Source: Thoreauomyces humboldtii (Eukaryota > Chytridiomycota > Chytridiomycetes > Spizellomycetales > Powellomycetaceae). From it: a DNA stretch of 35,696 bases. The translations under genes and the position numbers were made by a program. The notes beneath the pieces were generated by a model. That model saw nothing but the letters and a program-made list of their open reading frames with translations, was not told the origin of the DNA and made no database searches. The DNA lies in assembly GCA_027596035.1 (NCBI GenBank), contig JADGJA010000154.1, forward strand, positions 1 through 35,696. The letters run 5' to 3'. How positions within the stretch are numbered: position 1 is the first letter of the stretch; every line of letters begins with the position of its first letter. Below, one piece after another: positions 22,801 through 29,709 of the stretch.

Positions 22801-24049
22801 AGTTCTTGACTGAAGAACATTTTCGCCTTGAAGGTCGTCACCCACATTGTTCCGGAAGTCATCCCGTTTCTGCTGTACGCTGTCGTACCTCTGCCAAACA
22901 TGCTGGGCACCCTTCAAATCCTTGTGATCGGTATGGAAACCCCGTCTTCAACCATAAACATTCTTGCTCGAAGCTAAAGTGCATCTTTCTTGCAAGACCT
23001 TGGCTTCGAGCTGTTCTGCGCGCTCTCGTTCGCCTGGGAACCTGTCGAGTCAGCCACGGGTCTCATGAAGCAGCCGCCCCGCCAGCCCGTCACGGAGGAG
23101 ACGATTGCTCGTCGTCGCATGTACGCACAGGAAGATCGCGATCACGGAATTGTAGATCCTGAAGCCGAGGAAACCACCGAGGCGGTCTCCGGTCTTGCTC
23201 GCGTACGCTCCGCTGTCAAGGCCCCGTTCAGCGGGTTCTTCTGGAAGCGCAAGTTCCGCAAGAACGAAGGCGAAGTGCTGGTCGACATGAACGTTCTCAG
23301 CTGGGCTTATCTCGAAGCCGGCTTGCTCGAAACCTTCGGCTGTCTGCTCGCCTTCTTTTTGGTGCTGTGGGCGGCCGAGAGTCCCACCAGTGGAAGAAAA
23401 TTCAGGATCTCGCCGTATGATTCGTACGTGATTCAGAACGGAGGCGGGTTTGCGGCTGGTGCGGCCGACTACACTACCGGGACCGGGAACGTTCTGGTAT
23501 CTATGCACAGGGCCGGTTTCTTGCCGTTATGGCACGAATCTCTTATCATCGCCGTTATCTTTCCTTCGATGTCCTTTTAGAACGCGGCGGATCAGGTGGA
23601 GGCTCTCGCTCAGGGCCAGAGTGCATACTACTGGAACGTTATGCTCTGCCAGATGTTCAACCTCTTCGCATGCAAAACTCGTTACCGCATGCCTTTCGGT
23701 CGCTACCAGTTCAAGAACCCGAAGACCTTCGCCTGTGTTCTGTGCGGGGGTATCTTTACGACCATCATCGTGTATGCTCCACCCTTCAACAGTACGTTAT
23801 TTACGGGATTCGTGCGCAAGAGCGGATTGCGTAACGTACTTACAAAATCCGGTTCGGTTTTCAGTTGCATTCGCGACATCCTACCACATGCTTCCGCTGT
23901 ATTGGCTTCCCGGTTTCCTCGGCGGTTTCCTCATCATCATGTACTCGGCACTGCGCAAGCTCATTCTTCGAAAGTATTTCCCGGTACTGTGGAACAAGGA
24001 CATCGATGGTCTGATCATGCACCCTACCAGGTGGTCTACCAAGGCTTGA
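19832..24049 (+). CDS. P-type cation ATPase, Na,K-ATPase-like (pump 3)
   Basis: This is a type IIC-like P-type ATPase of 1098 aa in 14 exons: 19832-19924, 20011-20283, 20361-20459, 20538-20912, 20978-21414, 21484-21522, 21580-21652, 21711-22040, 22103-22414, 22495-22767, 22834-22930, 22997-23496, 23581-23791, 23865-24049. The introns are 57-86 bp and all phases close. Motifs: actuator LTGESE, DKTGT with Asp369, '[10 protein letters not shown]', KGAPE, TGDGVND in exon 10 and '[10 protein letters not shown]'. M4 reads PQGLP, so Gln327 replaces the Glu that binds cations in Na,K- and H,K-ATPases (codon CAA at 21116). M5 keeps VPE (Glu776) and M6 reads IDLGFE (Asp801, Glu805). It is more distant from pumps 1 and 2 than they are from each other. 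The long M7-M8 loop is unusually polar and Gly-rich. It is probably a monovalent-cation pump; its ion and direction are unknown. Confidence 0.88.
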
Positions 24050-25211
24050 AGCAGAAGTCACTCCCGGTTTGGCAGAGGGAAGAGTAGAACGTCGTCAAGA
24101 AGAAAAAAAAGATTGAGTACAACCGAGCATCGTAGTGGTCAGATTTGCAAAAGCACTTCATCAAACGGCTTTGCCTGCATCGCCGTCTTCAATGATTCCC
24201 GTCTTCAGTGACTCCCGCCTTCAAAAACACTTCTGTCGCTCAGTCGCCGGAAGCCGGGATGTTTGGTTATCTGTGAACAGGACGGCGCAGCTGTGGGAAC
24301 TGGTAGACGAATATATTCCACACTTCCTAATTGCGCGTGGGAGCCGTTGGCCCCGAACACTCTCGGCTGAGGTCACACAGAGTCCCCAGAGAGCCATATC
24401 CCAATATGCCCCTCCCGGGGAGGGACATATCAGGATATGGGGGACTTGCGGACTTGTCTTTTTTTATGACTTTTTCAGACTTGAGTCTCTTTGCTAAAGA
24501 GCAGATGGAAAACCGGCATACGCCGATTTTCCCATCAGCGCTTTTGCAGTTTCTCTCTCTTCTCTCATCCCTCATAACACTTGCAATCAGAAAGTGTGAA
24601 ATATACTCGGTACATCATTCGAGCAATGGTTGTCGGCCCCGCTCGGGGTTCGTTTCGACGCTCGTGGGCATGAGAATATCGCTCGCGCTGACGCGCTCGG
24701 CGAAATGGCTAAGCCACTCGCTGTCGAAAATCTCCCCCTCAGCGGTATTGGCCTCGAACATCACTGCTCTCTGTGGTGTACCTAGTTCGTATATAGGAGA
24801 ACCGAGGGGAGAGATGTGGGGTGGCTGTGCTCCTGCTATGCACGTCCGAGTGCGCCGGACACCATTAACGCTCTTGTTCTGTGTGAGTCACAGCCTTGGG
24901 GACTGAGTCACTTTGCCGCCCAAAGTCGTGAGACCTGACGAAAACCCAGCGAGAATTAACACGATACCTACCGCTCCACCCGGCATTAGTCCACAAAGAG
25001 ACCGCATGGGCTTGCACAAACCAACGCCTTGCTGTATCCGCTCAACTGACTTCCGTAATGACGTTCCGTTTTTTTCTTTTTCTGGCAGAACAGGTGTAAC
25101 TGCAGATGCTGTCATTAGGCATCAACAGAGCTCAAACTGCGGGTGCGGTCGTGAAATTGGGTTCTACCAAGTCACTGTCCCTCTGTCCCTCATGCAGTCG
25201 CAATATTCTGC
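24050..25211. other. Intergenic region with imperfect palindrome
   Basis: No gene is supported. A three-fold 15-bp direct repeat ('cttcaatgattcccg' and variants) lies at about 24187-24230. A strong imperfect inverted repeat is listed separately. A segment TCACACAGAGTCCCCA near 24373 reappears roughly in reverse complement (TGGGGACTGAGTCAC) near 24897, which could mark the ends of a small degenerate element of about 540 bp. Confidence 0.35.
24394..24440. repeat. Imperfect 23-bp inverted repeat
   Basis: The left arm starts CCATATCCC and the right arm ends GGATATGG. The arms meet at CCCGGGG with three mismatches, so the stretch could fold into a hairpin of about 23 pairs. GTCCCC and GGGAC just outside can extend it. 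Confidence 0.55.
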
Positions 25212-25220
25212 TATAAAAGG
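25212..25220 (+). promoter_or_regulatory. TATA box of the AAA ATPase gene
   Basis: TATAAAAGG lies 88 bases before the tandem ATGs at 25300 and 25303. No ATG in the coding frame lies closer to it, which decides the start. Confidence 0.6.
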
Positions 25221-25299
25221 CCAGAAGGGATAGTGCTTCCCCAGCGTGAACAACTTATTCAACTCTTCCCTCGCTCGCGCTTTCCACCCATCGCTCGTA

Positions 25300-26727
25300 A
25301 TGATGGTAACAGTCACGGTCAACCCCGACTTTGTGGACGACGTACAGCGCGCGCCGGGCGCGGCCGCGGCCTATCACGCGTACAGGACGCTCGCCGCTTC
25401 CACCGACCGCATCGTGATCCAAGGCTCGGACCGCCTCTTCGATCTTATGCCATTCGTAGCCGCCGGCAAGTGCACTCTCCGCGTCTCGGATCGGATACGA
25501 TCCCACTCCAACTACCGCTGGGAGGCGAGCAACACCACAACTTCCCGCTGGGAGCGCCTCTACGGGGACGAGAACGACCTGAAGTTTGACGCCGCGACCG
25601 GCGAGAAGAGATCCGACGACCGTTTGGTTGAGGAGCCCAAGGCGGCGTGGTGGGATGTCGAGTGGGACGGCCACGAACTCCAAGTCGTCCTGTTGCACAT
25701 CTACAGGCCGATGGAAGGCGAGGTCATGCTTTATCATGTCATCACGGATTCGAGAGAGGTCGGCGAACGGTTCATCGCGTCGGTCGAGCGAACTAACGCC
25801 GAAGTCAAGGAAGTCATCTGGGTCTACGAGCAGGGCAACTGGAGGGCCGATGCGCGTCTCTACAAGGCTGTGAAGCACTCCACCTTCGAGAACCTCATCC
25901 TCGAATCCAACCTCAAGAACACCATCCGTCAGGAGCTTGATCATTTCTTCGCCTCTCGGGAGATGTATGCAGAGTGCGAGATCCCCTGGAAGCGCGGCTT
26001 CCTGCTGACAGGTCCGCCAGGGAATGGAAAGACGCACCTCGTCAAGTCCATCATCAACCACTTCCACGCCACCCCCGCACTCCAGGACGTGACGGTCCTC
26101 TACGTCAAAGCATTCGTTGCCCGCGGATGCCCGGAAGAGTACCAGATCAGCGATGTCTTCAAGCGAGCTCGGAACCGTCCATCGCTGCTAATCTTCGAGG
26201 ATCTCGACTCTTTGATCACCAAGGACAACCGTTCCTTCTTCCTCAACGAAGTGGACGGTCTGGCCGCCAACACGGGAATCGTCATTCTGGCCACGACCAA
26301 CCACCCCGAGTCGCTCGATGCAGCCATCCGCGACCGACCTAGTCGATTTGACAGAAGGTTCGACTTTCGCCTACCAGATGCCTCGCAACGGCTGGCGTTT
26401 GTCAAGGCGTGGTCCGACAGCAAGAAGTCGGAGCTGCAGATCGACGATGAGACGGCAGAACACATCGCGGCGGACGAGAGCACCGGATCCTTCTCCTTTG
26501 CGTACCTCAAGGAACTGATGCTGGCGGCTATGGTTCGGTGGATACAGACGAAGTCGGTCGACGGAGTTGGAACGACTCCGTTCAAAGATACTTTGATCGA
26601 GCAGGCGGAGATCCTCAGGGAGCACATTGCCAAAAACAAGGAGCTGGACGAGCTGGCAAAGAAGGAGAAGGAAAATGGAGCAAAGGACGATGAGGGCAAG
26701 AAGCGAGCCCCTACCGGGTGTTGTTAG
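25300..26727 (+). CDS. AAA-family ATPase
   Basis: This intronless gene codes for 475 aa with one AAA module in the C-terminal half. Walker A GPPGNGKT is at residues 238-245, Walker B LLIFEDLD at 296-303, the sensor ATTN follows, and 'RPSRFDRRFDF' holds the expected arginine finger. The N-terminal 200 residues have no domain I can name but include alternating aromatic and charged strands ('WWDVEWDGHELQVVLLHIY'). The C-terminus is a Lys/Glu-rich helix, perhaps coiled-coil, ending in GCC. The architecture (uncharacterised N-terminal region plus a single AAA domain of BCS1/YjoB-like type) is common in fungi; the substrate is unknown. The last 56 codons' DNA overlaps the first unit of a tandem duplication that continues past the stop codon. 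Confidence 0.85.
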   Translation: MMVTVTVNPDFVDDVQRAPGAAAAYHAYRTLAASTDRIVIQGSDRLFDLMPFVAAGKCTLRVSDRIRSHSNYRWEASNTTTSRWERLYGDENDLKFDAATGEKRSDDRLVEEPKAAWWDVEWDGHELQVVLLHIYRPMEGEVMLYHVITDSREVGERFIASVERTNAEVKEVIWVYEQGNWRADARLYKAVKHSTFENLILESNLKNTIRQELDHFFASREMYAECEIPWKRGFLLTGPPGNGKTHLVKSIINHFHATPALQDVTVLYVKAFVARGCPEEYQISDVFKRARNRPSLLIFEDLDSLITKDNRSFFLNEVDGLAANTGIVILATTNHPESLDAAIRDRPSRFDRRFDFRLPDASQRLAFVKAWSDSKKSELQIDDETAEHIAADESTGSFSFAYLKELMLAAMVRWIQTKSVDGVGTTPFKDTLIEQAEILREHIAKNKELDELAKKEKENGAKDDEGKKRAPTGCC

Positions 26728-26814
26728 AGGGCTCGTTCGTCCAAAATGGAGCAAAGGACGATGAGGGCAAGAAACGAGCCCCCTACCGGGTGTTATTAGA
26801 GGGCTCGCTCGTCC
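26672..26814 (+). repeat. Tandem duplication of the AAA gene 3' end
   Basis: Two copies in a row, 26672-26742 (71 bp) and 26743-26814 (72 bp), share the start AAAATGGAGCAAAGGACGAT and differ at a few positions. Copy 1 has four C in 'gagcccctacc' where copy 2 has five. With four C the frame reads into TAG at 26725; the extra C in copy 2 would give a different frame. The copies cover the coding end, the stop codon and the first bases of the 3' flank. Confidence 0.85.
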
Positions 26815-26985
26815 AGAATGAAGTTTTTGTTGACTTGCATAATGAATCGTTGGATACAATCGGATATGACTGTCTGATTCTGCGCACACAGCGAGGTGGC
26901 ACCGTGGCAGACGGGGTCTGAAATTGGTTGTGGCATTTTCCTGTTGGCTGCTTCGGACTTCCACCTCCTTCCGATTTGATTTGCA

Positions 26986-27516
26986 GTGGCACGGTGCACT
27001 TTGGATCCGGAGAGCTCCCTCGCAAAGTTCGAGTACGAGGTTTGCTCTGACCTTCAGTTTTGTCTTCAATCCGGTCGAAGAACGGTCGGCTGGGCCAACG
27101 TCTCGCTCCCGCTGGGTAGCAACTTCACGGCTAACGTGCGAGCTCTAAACGATACAGGACTATGGAAACCCTGGATCAGCAGCGCGGGCTCCATGCAAGT
27201 CGAACTCTCTGCCCCAAGGTTCCAGTACGCTTTCGTGACTGGGAACATCAGTAACATCGCCACCTGCAACCATGCTTGGCGCGAGACTGATCTGGAAGGC
27301 ATCGGGGCCGTCGCTTATCGTCGAGTACAAGGTTCAGATTGGAACGACATGCGGAGGTCCCCGGTTTCTCGGCCTCATGTCGGCGGGGACGTTCGAATCG
27401 TTGTCCCTTACGAGCCTCGTGATTACGCACAACATTACCGTTTATGCAACCATCATCGCCATCTCGGCTTCTCGGCTTCGAAGCGTAACAGGTACCCACA
27501 GATGGAAGTCCCTTGA
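26986..27516 (+). CDS. Possible hypothetical protein, fragmentary
   Basis: A frame without an ATG start is open from a GTG at 26986 and shows protein-like composition up to about 27290, with four N-glycosylation sequons (NVS, NFT, NDT, NIS) and two Cys. From about 27272 a different frame looks better, with a hydrophobic 'LVITHNITVYATIIAIS' segment. An acceptor-like TTTGCAG just before 26986 suggests that it could be an internal exon. No domain is recognised. It may be a secreted or membrane protein with undetected introns, or a relic. Confidence 0.2.
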   Translation: MARCTLDPESSLAKFEYEVCSDLQFCLQSGRRTVGWANVSLPLGSNFTANVRALNDTGLWKPWISSAGSMQVELSAPRFQYAFVTGNISNIATCNHAWRETDLEGIGAVAYRRVQGSDWNDMRRSPVSRPHVGGDVRIVVPYEPRDYAQHYRLCNHHRHLGFSASKRNRYPQMEVP

Positions 27517-28074
27517 ACGTGACTGCAGATTGGACAGGTGTGCCAGAGCGAAAAAAGAGATAGCGGACTACAGAGGGTACTTGTACTTTATTTTTCATTT
27601 TCGCTTGAACGAGAATAAATGGAGCTTAGTAAGCACAACCGAAGACGAGTAGTCCTTTCTCTCCTGTTGCAGTTTTGATGGACTCGTCGACAACCAAGGT
27701 GGGCTGTCCGACATCCACGTCCTTCTCAGCGCGAGTCTGCGCGACCAACACGGGAGAAATGCTTTAGACCCGCATTAAACCCTAACCAGCATTAAACCCT
27801 AACTGTACATCGCACAATGTCACCGTCATCAGCAGCAGTTGTACTGTACGTACGTACAGATCCTTCGAAGATTCCCATCAGCAACGACGGACGGAAACCG
27901 TGGCGACATATACGTATGTACTTATTTGTTGTTTCCTCGCTCCTAGCGCATCTAATGCTTTGTCGGTCTGACTAAACGTACAAGCTTAGCAGGCGTTGTG
28001 CCCCTGTCGGCAAGCAGTCCTCAATTGGCAATTGCTCACATCGATCGGCCTCCTGCTCAAAAAGTCTCCTCAAG
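27517..28074. other. Intergenic region upstream of the WD40 gene
   Basis: No gene is seen. It holds a telomere-like tandem motif (listed separately) and a perfect 16-bp palindrome CTGTACGTACGTACAG at about 27844-27859. The WD40 gene starts at its right end; no TATA box is obvious. Confidence 0.4.
27772..27805 (+). repeat. Tandem telomere-like motif, two 17-bp units
   Basis: GCATTAAACCCTAAC occurs twice with a 17-base period, starting at 27772 and 27789. Each unit contains AAACCCTAAC, that is CCCTAA, the C-rich strand of TTAGGG telomere repeats. It could be a telomere-repeat-factor binding site or a relic of a chromosome end. Confidence 0.6.
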
Positions 28075-29349
28075 ATGGGTCCGTCAGCTGCTGACGCGCT
28101 GAAGGAAAACTGGAGTCATGGTCGGCACAACCGGCTCTCCATCCCAGCGCACGGTTTCAACGTCGTCACGTGCCTCCAAATCGACGCCGAATCCATCATC
28201 ACCAGCTCCGACGACGCCACGATCACCATACACAACATCGCAACGGGAAAACTCATCCATACCCTCAAAGGCCACAAAAAGGGTATATGGTGCATGAAGC
28301 TTGTTGGTAACATCCTCGTCTCGGGCTCGACCGATATGACCGTGAGGGTCTGGGACGTACGACGAGGGATCTGCATCCGCGAGCTGCATGGATTCAAATC
28401 GACGGTCCGGACGGTGTCAGTGCTCCTTCCCGAGCTAAACGTGAGGACTGGGGACCTCGAGCCTGACGAACCTCTGATCGTCGCGGGATCACGCGATGCG
28501 ACCCTGAGGATCTGGCGTTTGCCGGCCGTGGACGATGCGGAACCTATCGTCAAGTCCGAGTCTTCCAGGAAGAGAAAAAAGGTACTAGCATCTCCCTTCC
28601 AGGAGCAGGTCGAGGATCCCCTCCTGCGACACGTGCTGAGAGGCCATGCGAACTCTGTGCGAGCAGTTGCAGCTCACGGAAATACGGTGGTCAGCGGCTC
28701 ATACGACCGCACCGTTCGCATCTGGAACGCGGCGGACGGGAAGCTCGTCCACACCTGTACGGGCCACGCCGAAAAAGTTTACAGCGTGGCTCACATCCCC
28801 GAGCTCGAAAAAGCGGTCAGCGGGAGCATGGATGCGATCATCAAGGTGTGGTGCACACGCACCGGAAATCTTCTCTTTGACCTCGAGGGTCATACCTCCC
28901 TCGTCGGACTTCTGAAGGCATCGTCAGAGTACATCGTCTCGGCCGCTGCCGACGCTACCCTGCGCGTGTGGGATTCAGCGTCGTGCGAATGCATCGCTGA
29001 GCTTGTCGGCCACACAGCTGCCATCACGGCCTTCCACTACCGACCTTCGGCAAGGACTCTCGTTTCAGGAAGCGAAGGGGGAGTCAGGCTGTGGGATCTC
29101 GACCGTCTTGATCTTGAGGACGCGGGGCATTTGGTGCAGCCAAAGTTCCTCGAAGACTGTCAAGGCGTGTGGAGAGTGTGGTCAGACGAACATAGACTCG
29201 TCGCAATCGTTCAGAGGGAAGGTGGGGCCACCTCCATCGAAGTCCTGGACTTTGCAGAGAGCGACGGGTACGGAAGAAGGACCAACTTACCGGCGGAGGT
29301 CCCAGACGACGGGGACGTGTCGTCGTGGTTCTATTTTGTTGGTTTCTAG
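28075..29349 (+). CDS. Cdc4-like WD40 propeller protein lacking the F-box
   Basis: This intronless gene codes for 424 aa. The sequence follows the eight-bladed propeller of Cdc4/Fbw7, the substrate receptor of SCF ubiquitin ligases. It starts at the linker 'LKENWSHGR', continues with 'VVTCLQIDAESIITSSDDA', 'GIWCMKLVGNILVSGSTDM' and 'VSGSYDRTVRIWN', and has a closing blade 'RLVAIVQREGG...IEVLDF' as at the Cdc4 C-terminus. The Cdc4 N-terminal half with dimerisation helix and F-box is absent, and no F-box is seen in the 500 bp upstream. Such a protein could bind substrates without recruiting Skp1, or be non-functional. The last six codons and the stop (FYFVGF, TAG) come from 18S rDNA sequence starting at 29327. 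Absence of introns may point to a retrocopy or partial duplicate, but some other genes here are intronless too. Confidence 0.75.
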   Translation: MGPSAADALKENWSHGRHNRLSIPAHGFNVVTCLQIDAESIITSSDDATITIHNIATGKLIHTLKGHKKGIWCMKLVGNILVSGSTDMTVRVWDVRRGICIRELHGFKSTVRTVSVLLPELNVRTGDLEPDEPLIVAGSRDATLRIWRLPAVDDAEPIVKSESSRKRKKVLASPFQEQVEDPLLRHVLRGHANSVRAVAAHGNTVVSGSYDRTVRIWNAADGKLVHTCTGHAEKVYSVAHIPELEKAVSGSMDAIIKVWCTRTGNLLFDLEGHTSLVGLLKASSEYIVSAAADATLRVWDSASCECIAELVGHTAAITAFHYRPSARTLVSGSEGGVRLWDLDRLDLEDAGHLVQPKFLEDCQGVWRVWSDEHRLVAIVQREGGATSIEVLDFAESDGYGRRTNLPAEVPDDGDVSSWFYFVGF

Positions 29350-29437
29350 GACCGAAGTAATGATTAATAGGGATAGTTGGGGGCATTAGTATTTAATTGT
29401 CAGAGGTGAAATTCTTGGATTTATGAAAGACTAACTT

Positions 29438-29486
<49 letters not shown>

Positions 29487-29576
29487 AGGGGATCGAAGAC
29501 GATCAGATACCGTCGTAGTCTTAACCATAAACTATGCCGACTAGGGATCGGACGACGTTAAATAATTGACTCGTTC

Positions 29577-29649
<73 letters not shown>
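29327..29649 (+). rRNA. 18S rRNA gene fragment, 323 bp
   Basis: The sequence matches nuclear small-subunit rRNA from 'GGTTCTATTTTGTTGGTTTC' to 'GCTGAAACTTAAAGGAATT', roughly yeast positions 820-1142 by my estimate. The conserved words 'GTCAGAGGTGAAATTCTTGG', 'GGGATCGAAGACGATCAGAT' and 'GGGGGGAGTATGGTCGCAAG' are intact, and few bases depart from what I expect for a basidiomycete (for example GAAG for GCCG after 'TCTAGGACC'). Both ends are abrupt: before it lies WD40 coding sequence, after it 'TAGGGTTAGG' replaces the expected GACGGAAGG. It is far too short for a working rRNA and is not next to other rDNA in this window. Confidence 0.93.
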
Positions 29650-29659
29650 TAGGGTTAGG
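29648..29659 (+). repeat. Telomere-like TTTAGGGTTAGG at the rDNA junction
   Basis: Almost two units of the TTAGGG repeat begin exactly where 18S similarity ends. The G-rich strand reads rightwards, opposite to the CCCTAA motifs at 27772-27805. Confidence 0.5.
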
Positions 29660-29709
29660 TAGAAGGTTGCACCACGCTCATTACTGACTCTTGCCTTTCA
29701 TTTATCCAG

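Noticed and set aside
24331..24906. A 191-codon open frame over the palindrome at 24394
   Set aside because: Part of it is the hairpin read as protein, there is no recognisable domain, and it overlaps the candidate degenerate element.
29327..29649. A functional 18S rRNA gene
   Set aside because: Only 323 bp of about 1.8 kb is present and both ends are broken; no 5.8S, ITS or 28S follows.
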